NCBI RefSeq assembly: GCF_036924745.1
Contig: NZ_JAZHSD010000001.1
Span: 992,001 to 1,056,000, forward strand
Source: Bradyrhizobium sp. AZCC 1693
Lineage (GTDB): Bacteria; Pseudomonadota; Alphaproteobacteria; Rhizobiales; Xanthobacteraceae
Reading direction: 5' to 3'
Length of the DNA stretch: 64,000 nucleotides
Shown: one piece after another, positions 44,854 to 53,377 of the stretch
How the letters are laid out: each line of letters opens with the position of its first letter
Numbering within the stretch: position 1 is the stretch's first letter
Translations under genes and position numbers: made by a program
The notes under the pieces: generated by a model
The model's database searches: none
What the model was told of the DNA's origin: nothing
The model's input: only the letters and a program-made list of their open reading frames with translations

Positions 44854-45219
44854 TTACAGATATCCAGGCGCTGTCCGGCCGAGGATCAGGAGGCTCTCTT
44901 CAACCAGTCTCTGCACCGGATTCTCGATCAGGTATCCAGCGGCAAGACGCGCCGAGATGAAGCAAACGACGATTACGAGCGAGCGGCGACCGACCCGGAA
45001 AAGCTCGTTGAGTTCGCGGTAGACGGCAACGGCGCGGCCGGCGAAATAGCGATGAAATGCCTCGTTCAGCTCCTTGGCATTTGCGTCGAGCGCATCGTCA
45101 TCCGGGATATGGGCGAGATCCTTTTCCCGGAACGGAAACGGATCGAGCGAAAGAGCTGCGCGAGACGGTCGACGCGGATTTCGATCAATGCTCCGCGTTT
45201 TCCGTTGCCATGGCGTCAT
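44854..45219 (-). CDS. hypothetical membrane protein, probably truncated
   Basis: 121 residues. A basic N-terminus leads to PFPFREKDLAHIPDDDALDA, a charged helix, one membrane helix (about residues 79-98) and LVEESLLILGRTAPGYL at the end. I recall larger relatives in which a similar LEESLxILGW is followed by a conserved tail. Here the frame ends just before it, next to an AT-rich stretch, so the 3' end may be lost or frameshifted. Function unknown. Confidence 0.45.
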   Translation of the reverse strand: MTPWQRKTRSIDRNPRRPSRAALSLDPFPFREKDLAHIPDDDALDANAKELNEAFHRYFAGRAVAVYRELNELFRVGRRSLVIVVCFISARLAAGYLIENPVQRLVEESLLILGRTAPGYL

Positions 45220-45328
45220 GAGTCCAGATATGCGGCCTGCCCTGCACGCAGCATTTTGCTGGACTCTAGATTGACCTCAGTGCCCCCATCTTGCGCCACG
45301 TCAAGGCGGAGCGCCGCCTGGGCGCCGT

Positions 45329-45706
45329 TCAGGCCTTTTCCACGTCTCCGCCCGCCTCCAGCCAGCCCTTGAAGCCGCCGAGATTGCGCACGTTGGAATA
45401 ACCCATTTCCTTGAGGGTCTTGCCGACGAGCGCTGAGCGTCCACCTGAAGCACAATACGCGATTACCGTCTTGGCGCGGTCGAAGGCTGCGTCGTGCATC
45501 GCCGAGGCGGGATCGGCGCGGAACTCGACAAGACCGCGCGGCACGGCAAGGGCGCCGGGCACCTTGCCCGAGGTTGCCACCTCCGCAGGCTCCCGAACGT
45601 CGAGGAACAGCACGTCAGCCCTCCCCAGCAATCCCTTGGCTTCATCCGGACTGATGCGCGGTACTTCGGCATCAGCTTCAGCAAGCATCGCCTGGACTGT
45701 TTTCAT
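45329..45706 (-). CDS. single-domain rhodanese-like protein
   Basis: 125 residues. The rhodanese fold has VLFLDVREPAEVATSGKVPG and the active-site cysteine Cys85 in IAYCASGGRSA. The six-residue active loop CASGGR fits a sulfurtransferase rather than a phosphatase-type loop. ATG 45706 is preceded by GGAGGAGACAG, so it is favoured over upstream codons. Cytosolic; sulfur donor and acceptor unknown. It stands alone. Confidence 0.9.
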   Translation of the reverse strand: MKTVQAMLAEADAEVPRISPDEAKGLLGRADVLFLDVREPAEVATSGKVPGALAVPRGLVEFRADPASAMHDAAFDRAKTVIAYCASGGRSALVGKTLKEMGYSNVRNLGGFKGWLEAGGDVEKA

Positions 45707-45898
45707 TCTGTCTCCTCCCTGGACGCGCAAAGCGCGATCAGCCGCGACCGCACAATTGCGGCCACGGTGTATAGCTTCTTGGATTGGATTTCGTTCGATC
45801 GAAATCCTTGAGGAGTCCGCCATTTTTTCGTGACGCCGCTGTGGCGCGAGCCGCACGCCGAGCGATGTTCGTTGCGGTAGTAAAATGAGGTAGTAAAA

Positions 45899-48535
45899 TT
45901 AGCCGTCCGTCCCGGTCAGGCCCAATTGCATCTCGGCGGGCGTCGGGAGGATAGCACGACGGTCGGAGAGAACAACCCGGTTACGTCCCTGCCCCTTGGC
46001 CTGATAAAGCGCGGCGTCGGCGGCGGCAACCAGCGCATCGCCTCTCGCGACATGGAGCGGCATTGCCGCAACGCCGATCGACGCCGTGATGTGGTTCAGC
46101 GGCGCGCCGTTGGGGATCGAGACTTCCATGGCGCGTACCGCTTCCAGCACCGCGAGCCCGCGCGACTGCGCCACGTCCACGCTGGCGCCCGGCAGCAACA
46201 TCAGGAACTCCTCGCCTCCGAAGCGGCCGACGATGTCGGTCTTGCGGATGGTTTTCAGCAGCACCTGGCCGAGTTCACGCAAGACGGCGTCTCCCGCCTC
46301 GTGGCCATAGGTGTCGTTGATCCGCTTGAAGTGATCCACGTCGAGAATGGCCACCGCCACCGGCTCACCGCTGCGGGCGGCACGGCCGGTCTCGCGTGTC
46401 AGCGCGTCCTCGAGGAAGCGGCGGTTGTAAAGCCCCGTAAGCTGATCGCGGATCGCCTGGCTGCGCAATTGCTCGCGCAGGTCCAGATTGGCGAGCGCAA
46501 GCGACACCTGCTCGGCCAGCATGGTGGCGAGTTGATCGGCGCCCTCGGCAAAGGCCGGGCCGCAGGCTTCGCGATACAGCAGTCCCATGAGATTGTTTTG
46601 CGCGACCAGCGGCTGGCAGACGTACCCGCTGCCGAATCCACTGCCATGGGTCTCCCGACAAGCGGCGTGACCGCACACGAGCCCCTGGCTGGCAGGCGAA
46701 ATCGGGAACGTGGTGCCTCGCCGCAATGCCCAGCAATCTTCCAGCGGGAACGACGTCACAGCCGACGTCAGTTCGCCCCAATGCGGGCCGCGCGTCACGG
46801 CGTCGCGCGTTTCGTTCATCAGGTAGAGCGCCCCCGCCTCCTCCGGGAACAGGAAGCCGGCATAGTTCTGGACCGCTGCGAAAATTTCATTCGGCGCCTG
46901 GCACGATTGCAGGACGCCACTGAGTTCGGTCAACAATACGATCTCCTTGGCGCGGATTTCCGCAGCCTGGAGCGACGACGTCAGCCTGGCATTCGACTCC
47001 TGCAGCTCGCGTGCATGCTCGCGGCGCTCGGCGTCCATCTGCATCGCGTCGGTCTTGTCCTGGACCACCCAGAGAATCTCGCCGGCCGCCAATGGCTTGC
47101 CATAAGCTTCGATCAGCAGGGCCGACCCGTCCTTTTGGCGCAGATGCAGTTCGGCCTCGGTCGCCATGGCGCTGTCGCGGATCGTCGTCAACGCTGCGCC
47201 GAATGCTGTGCTGTCGGCCTCCGTCGCCAGCAGCGAGTCGACCGAATTTTCCGGCAACTCGTCCGATGACGCGCCACAGAGCTCGGCCATCCGCCGGTTG
47301 CCGCGGAGGATGCGGCGCCCTTCGGTAAACAGGATTCCGGCGAGCGGATTGTCGACCAGCGCGCGCTGCTCGGCGTCGAGCGCGCTGAGATTGCCCGACA
47401 GCTGGCGTGAACGCAGGCCAATGATGGCGAGCAGTGCGATCAGCAGGCTGATAATAACGCCGCTCGCCAGCACCAGATTGGGCACCAGACGATCGACTTC
47501 ATAGATCGACCCCGGACGCGCGCTGAACACCACGCGCCAGACCCGTTCTCCCACGACAAGCGACCGGTCGGCGGTAATGCCGGCCGACCAGGCGACCTGC
47601 GAGACCAGGTTCAGATTGGGCTCAAGGCTGTTGTACATCAGCGTCGCGGCGCCCGACGGATCTTCCGGTTCGCCACTCAACGTGCCTTCCGTCTGCTTGG
47701 CGTAGCCGCGGTCGACGATCTGCACCTGCATTTGCTGCAGCGTCCACGGATCGAGAACGCCACGCATCAGATCGTTCATGCGATAGACCGAGGCCACGAA
47801 ACCGCGCAACGCGGCGACGCGCTGCGAGATTGTTTGAGCCGGCTCTGCGGTACGGTAGATCGGGGCGCGAAGGATGAAGCCAAGGCCGCCTGACATATCC
47901 TGCACCAGCTTGACCGGCGGGGTCGCGACGATCCGGCCGGTTTCAGCCGCGCGGCGCAGCGAATCGAGTTGGGCTGGATTGGCGCCGGCATCGAAACCAA
48001 GGGCATCCTCGTTGCCTCGCATCGGTTCGACAAACTCAACGATGTTGTAGGACGCACGTTTGCCCGGCGGACGCACCGTGAACTCCGGCTGGACGCCAGC
48101 ATCGACGCTGGCGTCTCCGCGCATTTCCGCCACGAATGCATCCAGCCCATCCGGCCCTACCTGGCGCAGGGATTGCAGCGCCTGGAAGCCGGGATAGCGG
48201 CGCGAGAGATCGAGCACATCGATATAGCGGCGGAACTGGGCGCGATCGACCTTCCCGCCGATAGAGGCGTAAAGCCCCTGCATGCTGACCAGCACTTCGG
48301 CATGGGTGCGCAGGCGATCGCCGACGGCGGTCGAGATGTCGGCTGCATCGGCGCTGAAGCGGCGTTGCGTGTCGGCTGCGATCATCCGTTCCGACAGCAG
48401 CCGCGCTGCAAATGTCGCCGCGAGACCGGAAATCAGGATCGCGCTTGCAGCGGCAATCGTCCGCCCCTTTGCTGATGCCAGCACGCCGCGCAATACCGTC
48501 ATTTCTGCAAATTCCTTAACCATGCATAGCGCCAT
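45899..48535 (-). CDS. CHASE-PAS-GAF diguanylate cyclase
   Basis: An 878-residue membrane sensor that makes c-di-GMP. A first helix (about residues 27-48) and a second (about 355-375) flank a periplasmic CHASE domain (YPGFQALQSLRQV). Then come a PAS-like domain (about 385-510), a GAF domain (about 550-690, with several cysteines including CGHAACRETH) and a GGDEF domain. The active site is GGEEF at 773-777, preceded five residues earlier by RKTD, the product-inhibition I-site. The GAF cysteines could make it redox responsive. Confidence 0.92.
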   Translation of the reverse strand: MALCMVKEFAEMTVLRGVLASAKGRTIAAASAILISGLAATFAARLLSERMIAADTQRRFSADAADISTAVGDRLRTHAEVLVSMQGLYASIGGKVDRAQFRRYIDVLDLSRRYPGFQALQSLRQVGPDGLDAFVAEMRGDASVDAGVQPEFTVRPPGKRASYNIVEFVEPMRGNEDALGFDAGANPAQLDSLRRAAETGRIVATPPVKLVQDMSGGLGFILRAPIYRTAEPAQTISQRVAALRGFVASVYRMNDLMRGVLDPWTLQQMQVQIVDRGYAKQTEGTLSGEPEDPSGAATLMYNSLEPNLNLVSQVAWSAGITADRSLVVGERVWRVVFSARPGSIYEVDRLVPNLVLASGVIISLLIALLAIIGLRSRQLSGNLSALDAEQRALVDNPLAGILFTEGRRILRGNRRMAELCGASSDELPENSVDSLLATEADSTAFGAALTTIRDSAMATEAELHLRQKDGSALLIEAYGKPLAAGEILWVVQDKTDAMQMDAERREHARELQESNARLTSSLQAAEIRAKEIVLLTELSGVLQSCQAPNEIFAAVQNYAGFLFPEEAGALYLMNETRDAVTRGPHWGELTSAVTSFPLEDCWALRRGTTFPISPASQGLVCGHAACRETHGSGFGSGYVCQPLVAQNNLMGLLYREACGPAFAEGADQLATMLAEQVSLALANLDLREQLRSQAIRDQLTGLYNRRFLEDALTRETGRAARSGEPVAVAILDVDHFKRINDTYGHEAGDAVLRELGQVLLKTIRKTDIVGRFGGEEFLMLLPGASVDVAQSRGLAVLEAVRAMEVSIPNGAPLNHITASIGVAAMPLHVARGDALVAAADAALYQAKGQGRNRVVLSDRRAILPTPAEMQLGLTGTDG

Positions 48536-48634
48536 GCCGGGCGCGAAAATTACCCTCCAGATATCCGATGAGAATTGAGATTCAGTTTCGGCACCTTGGT
48601 TAGCTTTGTGTTGGCGCAGTCCAAACCATTCGCA

Positions 48635-49441
48635 CTATCTCCCCTTGAATCGAGCCTTCCGCCGCTCCAGAAACGCTGCGACGCCTTCCTTGTGGTCCTC
48701 CGTCATACTCGCCAGTGCAAACTGGTCGACGTCCATATGGCCAGCAAGATCATCGAGCGCGTGCGCGAGGCGATTGACCGTCAGCTTGGTCATGGCGACC
48801 GACAGCGGCGGCTGCGCGGCGACCTTGGCGGCCAGCGCCATCGCGGCGTCGAACGCTTTGCCGGGCTCCGCCACCTCCTCCACCAGCCGCCATTCGTAGG
48901 CTTCAGTGGCCGAGATGCGCTGGTCGGCCAGGATGACCGCCTGTTTGGTGCGGGCCGGCCCGATCAGGTGCAGCATCCGCGGCACGCTCTGCCAGCTCAT
49001 GTTCATGCCGAGCCCGATCTCGGGCACGCGCATATGGGCATCTCTGGCCATCACCCGGAAATCCAGCGCGACCGCAAGCGCCACGCCGCCGCCGACGCAG
49101 AATCCCTCTATGGCGGCGATGGTGATCTGCTCCATCTCCTGCCAGGCCCGCGTCAGCCGCGGTCCAAGTTTCAGGTGCCGGCGCAGCGCGCCGAGATCCA
49201 TGGACTTGCGAGACCGGCCTTCCGGGTCCTTCAGGTCGAAACCCGCGGTGAATGATTTGGCGGCGCCGGTCAGCACCACCACCGAGGTCTCGCCATCATC
49301 CTCAAAGCTTCGGGCGGCGTCCGTGAGCTGGCGCATCGCCTCCGGCGACATCGCATTGATGCCATCGCCACGGTCGAAGCGCACGACCGCGATGCGGCCA
49401 TCCGGCCCCAGGCCCTTCTCGATCTTTACAAAATCAGCCAA
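48635..49441 (-). CDS. enoyl-CoA hydratase/isomerase family protein
   Basis: A 268-residue crotonase-fold enzyme. Oxyanion-hole segments are AAKSFTAGFDLKD and IAAIEGFCVGGGVALAVALD. The second catalytic position reads LGMNMSWQSVPRML, with no Glu at the canonical hydratase place, so hydration activity is not assured. ISATEAYEWRLVEEV is the usual helix. It acts on CoA thioesters in fatty or aromatic acid breakdown. Not in an operon. Confidence 0.88.
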   Translation of the reverse strand: MADFVKIEKGLGPDGRIAVVRFDRGDGINAMSPEAMRQLTDAARSFEDDGETSVVVLTGAAKSFTAGFDLKDPEGRSRKSMDLGALRRHLKLGPRLTRAWQEMEQITIAAIEGFCVGGGVALAVALDFRVMARDAHMRVPEIGLGMNMSWQSVPRMLHLIGPARTKQAVILADQRISATEAYEWRLVEEVAEPGKAFDAAMALAAKVAAQPPLSVAMTKLTVNRLAHALDDLAGHMDVDQFALASMTEDHKEGVAAFLERRKARFKGR

Positions 49442-49589
49442 CGCATTGCCTCCCTGCCCGTCATTTTTCCGAAGTCTAGCTCAGAAATAAATTTGGCGGA
49501 CCGGTATCCTTCGCCGGTTCCCATTCGTCCTGTTCGAGAAAACCGCATCCGCATCGCGTGGAGCGGATCGAACATGGAGCATTTTACGC

Positions 49590-50807
49590 ATGGGACCGTC
49601 ATATCGCTGGGTGATCGTAGGCGCGGGCGCGCTGATGACGTGCGTCGGCATCGGCGCAATGTTCTCGCTCGCCGTGTATCTGGAGCCGATGTCTGCGGAA
49701 ACGGGCTGGTCACGCGCCGGAATCTCGGGCGCGATGACCATCGACTTTCTGACGATGGGAATAGCCGGCTTCGCGTGGGGGGCCGTCAACGACCGGTTTG
49801 GGACGCGTCCTGTCGTCTTGAGCGGCGCCCTGCGCCTGGGCCTGGGACTGTTTCTCGCCAGCCGCTCGACCTCACTGATCGGATTTCAGCTCACCTACGG
49901 CATTCTCGTCGGCCTCGCCGCGGGCGCTTTCTTCGCGCCGATGATCGCGGCCGCGACGGTTTGGTTCGACAACAACCGCAGCCTTGCAGTCTCGCTGGTT
50001 TCGGCAGGGATGGGCGTCGCGCCGATGACCATATCGCCATTCGCGCGCTGGCTGATCTCGACCTACGATTGGCGTACCGCGATGATGACCGTGGGCCTGA
50101 TGGCGTGGGCGCTGTTGATACCGGCGGCGCTACTCGTGCGACGGGCTCCCGAACCGGCTCCATCGGGTTCGCCGGCGATGAACGTGCCGGGTGAATCGAG
50201 AGCCGGATGGTCCGTCGGCGGCGCACTGCGCTCGCCGCAGTTCCTGGTGCTGGCGTTGACATTCTTCGCCTGCTGCGCCGCGCATTCAGGACCGATCTTC
50301 CACATGGTCAGCTACGCGATGCTCTGCGGCATCCCGGCGATGACCGCGGTCAGCATTTATAGCGTCGAAGGCCTGTCCGGGCTGGGAGGCCGCCTCCTCC
50401 TTGGCATCCTCGCCGATCGGCTCGGTGCGAAGCGGGTTCTTATCGGCGGGCTGCTGGTGCAGGCGTTGGCGATCGGGACCTATCTCTACGTGAGCAAGCT
50501 AGGCGAATTCTATGCGCTCGCGATCGTGTTTGGGACGGCTTATGGCGGCGTGATGCCGCTCTATGCGGTGCTGGCGCGCGAATATTTCGGTCCCCGTATC
50601 ATGGGAACAGTGTTTGGCGCCGCCACCATGGTATCGAGCCTTGGCATGGCCCTCGGCCCCTGGGCCGGCGGTATGATCTTCGATAGCTTCCACGACTACC
50701 GGTGGCTCTACATCGGCGCGCTCAGCGTCGGGCTCGGCGCGATGGCGATGGCGCTCGCCTTTCCGCCGCTACCTTCGAAAGCTCGCGAAAGGCTGCAGCC
50801 GGCATGA
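49590..50807 (+). CDS. MFS transporter (oxalate/formate antiporter-like)
   Basis: 405 residues and about 12 membrane helices. It shows MFS loop motifs (FAWGAVNDRFGTRPVVLSGA between helices 2 and 3; GGRLLLGILADRLGAKRVLI in the second half). The overall style fits the OFA/monocarboxylate group. Substrate unknown. ATG 49590 is used; it converges with the next gene, 8 bp apart. Confidence 0.88.
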   Translation: MGPSYRWVIVGAGALMTCVGIGAMFSLAVYLEPMSAETGWSRAGISGAMTIDFLTMGIAGFAWGAVNDRFGTRPVVLSGALRLGLGLFLASRSTSLIGFQLTYGILVGLAAGAFFAPMIAAATVWFDNNRSLAVSLVSAGMGVAPMTISPFARWLISTYDWRTAMMTVGLMAWALLIPAALLVRRAPEPAPSGSPAMNVPGESRAGWSVGGALRSPQFLVLALTFFACCAAHSGPIFHMVSYAMLCGIPAMTAVSIYSVEGLSGLGGRLLLGILADRLGAKRVLIGGLLVQALAIGTYLYVSKLGEFYALAIVFGTAYGGVMPLYAVLAREYFGPRIMGTVFGAATMVSSLGMALGPWAGGMIFDSFHDYRWLYIGALSVGLGAMAMALAFPPLPSKARERLQPA

Positions 50808-50815
50808 GCGCCGGC

Positions 50816-51583
50816 CTACAGGTGGCCCGTGCGATGGTGCTCCGGCTTGCCGCCGGGCACCGGGAAACGGATGGTGGTGCCGAGCGTGATCCAGTTGGCG
50901 TTCTCACCCGAAATGTTGCGGCCGTAGATCAGGTCGACCGAGAAAATCTCGTTCGGCCGGTAACGCACGCCGGTCTGAAACCGCGGCTGGACCACGCTCG
51001 GCGTATCCGATTGGCCCGCCTGCCCAAAGGCTTCGATGGTCCACTGCAAGGTTTCCGTGAACTTCCAGTCGAAGCCGATCCCGTAGGCCAGATAATGGCG
51101 ATCGACGCTGCGGTCCCACAGCCAGCCGCCGTTGAAATTGAGGCGCATGTTTTCGTTGAGGCGGAACGTCGCCGGGATGACGGCAAAGGCCGTGAGGTTT
51201 TCGCCCGTCAAGGCATCGAAGGAGCCGCCGGCGTAAATGGAAAAACCGAGTTTTCCGATACCGGTCGGCGCGATATTCATCTTGGCTTTCGGCTGGATCG
51301 TGGTGCTCCACTCGCGGTCGCTGCGCGCGCGGTTGGTGAGCATGCTGAGTTCGACCGGCTTGAACGGGTTGACCACACAGGACGGGTTCGCCACGGCCGA
51401 AAAATCGGTGTTGGACGCGGCCGACAGCCAGCTCTCGATCTTGCATGATCCGGCTTCGGAAATGTCGGCGGCGTCGACCGCATAGGCGCCGTTGGCCGCC
51501 CGCGCCTCTCCGGCCGGAAGCCAGGCCGAAATGGCCGCCGCAACCGCTATTGCCGTGCACCCTGCCCTGCTCCCCATCGGCAA
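50816..51583 (-). CDS. exported hypothetical protein, probable outer-membrane beta-barrel
   Basis: 255 residues with a signal peptide (about 1-29, ending GEARA). Two cysteines (in SCKIES and PSCVVNP) may pair. The rest is alternating amphipathic strands with aromatic girdle residues (NENMRLNFNGGWLWD; YLAYGIGFDWKFTETLQWTI; FQTGVRYRPNEIFSVDLIYG) and ends in a strand. This suits a small barrel. It is divergent from the nitrile hydratase operon, 56 bp apart; a porin for nitriles or amides is possible but unproven. Confidence 0.75.
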   Translation of the reverse strand: MPMGSRAGCTAIAVAAAISAWLPAGEARAANGAYAVDAADISEAGSCKIESWLSAASNTDFSAVANPSCVVNPFKPVELSMLTNRARSDREWSTTIQPKAKMNIAPTGIGKLGFSIYAGGSFDALTGENLTAFAVIPATFRLNENMRLNFNGGWLWDRSVDRHYLAYGIGFDWKFTETLQWTIEAFGQAGQSDTPSVVQPRFQTGVRYRPNEIFSVDLIYGRNISGENANWITLGTTIRFPVPGGKPEHHRTGHL

Positions 51584-51639
51584 ATGCTAGCAGAGTCTCT
51601 GCCTCGACATAGCCCGGATTTTGCGCCTATCCTGCTGCC

Positions 51640-52284
51640 ATGAGCGACCATAATCACGATCACCATGACCACCACCACCACGATCACGACCATTCCGAGC
51701 TGTCGGAGACCGAACTGCGCGTGCGTGCGCTGGAATCGATCCTGATCGAGAAAGGCTATGTCGATCCGGCGTCCCTCGATCTCCTGATCGACCTCTACGA
51801 GAAGAAGATCGGACCGCGCAACGGCATCCGCGTGGTCGCGAAGGCCTGGAGCGATCCAGCCTATCGCGAACGGCTGATGAAGGACGCGACCGCGGCGATC
51901 GCCGAACTCGACTATTCCGGCCGCCAGGGCGAGCATATGGTGGTGGTCGAGAACACGCCCGAGCAGCACAACATGGTCGTGTGCACATTGTGCTCCTGCT
52001 ATCCGCATCCGGTGCTGGGACTGCCCCCGGTCTGGTACAAGTCCGCGCCCTACCGCTCGCGCGCCGTCTCCGATCCGCGCGGCGTGCTGAAGGATTTCGG
52101 CGTGACGCTGCCGGACACCACCAAAATCCGGGTCTGGGACTCCACGGCCGAGATCCGCTACCTCGTGCTTCCGATGCGGCCTAAGGGCACCGAGGGCTGG
52201 AGCGCCGAGCAACTCGCCGAACTCGTGACCCGCGACAGCATGATCGGCACCGGCCTGCCGAAACAGCCGGGCGAGATCGCCTGA
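51640..52284 (+). CDS. nthA: nitrile hydratase alpha subunit, cobalt type
   Basis: 214 residues; with the beta subunit it hydrates nitriles to amides. The metal site VCTLCSC (Cys115, Cys118, Ser119, Cys120) has threonine at the second position, which marks cobalt enzymes (iron enzymes have VCSLCSC). Two of the cysteines are normally oxidised. Residues 4-18 are a histidine-rich tract (ten His with Asp), unusual for this subunit and suggestive of metal binding. It overlaps nthB by one base (TGATG). Confidence 0.95.
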   Translation: MSDHNHDHHDHHHHDHDHSELSETELRVRALESILIEKGYVDPASLDLLIDLYEKKIGPRNGIRVVAKAWSDPAYRERLMKDATAAIAELDYSGRQGEHMVVVENTPEQHNMVVCTLCSCYPHPVLGLPPVWYKSAPYRSRAVSDPRGVLKDFGVTLPDTTKIRVWDSTAEIRYLVLPMRPKGTEGWSAEQLAELVTRDSMIGTGLPKQPGEIA

Positions 52285-52943
52285 TGGACGGCGCACATGA
52301 CATGGGCGGCGCCAAGGGCTTTGGCCCGGTCGTGCCCGAGCCGAACGAGCCGGTGTTTCACGGTGACTGGGAGCGCCGCGCCTTTGCGCTGACGGTCGCG
52401 ATGGCGCGTCCGGGTGGCTGGAACATCGACATGTCGCGGTTTGCGCGCGAGAACCGGCCGCCGGAGGATTATCTCAGCAAGAGTTATTTCCAGATCTGGC
52501 TGGCCGGGCTGGAAACGCTGATGATCGAGCGCGGGCTGGTGACGCGCGAGGAAATCGAGGCCGGCAAGGTGCTGTCGCCGCCAAAGCCCGGCGTCACGCC
52601 GATCGCGCCAAATGAGGTCACGCCGGCGATCCGGCGCGGCGGCCCGACCGAACGCGAGCCGAAAGCCCCCGCGATGTTTGCAGTCGGCGAGACCGTGCGG
52701 ATGAAGGACATCCACCCGGTGACACATACCCGGTTGCCGCAATACGTCCGCGGCCATCTCGGCGCCATCGAGCTCAATCACGGCTGCCACGTCTTCCCCG
52801 ACAGCAACTCGCTCGGCAAGGGCGAGGACCCGCAGTGGCTCTACACCGTGCGGTTCGACGGGCCGGAGCTATGGGGCAAGGATACCGACCCCACGCTCCG
52901 CGTCTCCGTCGATGCCTGGGAACGCTATCTGGAGCGCGTGTGA
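52284..52943 (+). CDS. nthB: nitrile hydratase beta subunit
   Basis: 219 residues. It starts [20 protein letters not shown], the family hallmark (MDGxHDxGG). The C-terminal SH3-like domain contains VGETVRMKDIHPVTHTRLPQ, YVRGHLGAIELNHG and LYTVRFDGPELWG. It pairs with the alpha subunit at the active site. It overlaps both neighbours by one or three bases, so the three genes are coupled. Confidence 0.96.
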   Translation: MDGAHDMGGAKGFGPVVPEPNEPVFHGDWERRAFALTVAMARPGGWNIDMSRFARENRPPEDYLSKSYFQIWLAGLETLMIERGLVTREEIEAGKVLSPPKPGVTPIAPNEVTPAIRRGGPTEREPKAPAMFAVGETVRMKDIHPVTHTRLPQYVRGHLGAIELNHGCHVFPDSNSLGKGEDPQWLYTVRFDGPELWGKDTDPTLRVSVDAWERYLERV

Positions 52944-53329
52944 TGAATTTGACTCCGCAGCAGGCGATGCGGGCGGCCGTCGCCGTCCCCGGCGTGCCCC
53001 GTGATGAGGACGGACCGGTGTTTCGCGAGCCATGGGAGGCGCGCGCCTTCGCCATGGCGCTGGCGCTGCATGAAGCCGGCGTCTTCACCTGGAAGGAATG
53101 GGCTGAGACGCTGGGCACGCAAATCAAGCGCGCGCAGGCCGAAGGCGATCCCGACACCGGCGAGACCTATTACCGGCACTGGCTCGCCACGCTGGAAACG
53201 CTCGTCGCCGCCAAGGGCGTCGCGACATCGGATCTGTTGCATCGCTACCGCGACGCCTGGGACCACGCCGCCGACCGCACGCCACACGGTGCGCCGATCG
53301 AGCTGGCGCCTCAAGATTTCGGGAAGTAG
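52943..53329 (+). CDS. nitrile hydratase accessory (activator) protein
   Basis: 128 residues. It is related to the N-terminal half of beta subunits (GPVFREPWEARAFAMALALH; TYYRHWLATLETLVAAKGV), as are the cobalt-insertion activators of cobalt nitrile hydratases, which work by swapping the alpha subunit. ATG 52943 overlaps the nthB stop (TGATG). Third and last gene of the operon. Confidence 0.92.
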   Translation: MNLTPQQAMRAAVAVPGVPRDEDGPVFREPWEARAFAMALALHEAGVFTWKEWAETLGTQIKRAQAEGDPDTGETYYRHWLATLETLVAAKGVATSDLLHRYRDAWDHAADRTPHGAPIELAPQDFGK

Positions 53330-53342
53330 CTTTCCATCACCC

Positions 53343-53377
53343 CACGGTGTCATACCCGCGAAAGCGGGTATCCAGTA
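53343..53377. repeat. left part of a palindromic intergenic repeat, split by the intron
   Basis: Contains the hairpin ATACCCGC-GAAA-GCGGGTAT (53352-53371) followed by CCAGTA. It continues after the intron at 55254. I know the un-split form as a frequent intergenic element in bradyrhizobia. The hairpin may also act as the nthAB terminator. Confidence 0.7.
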
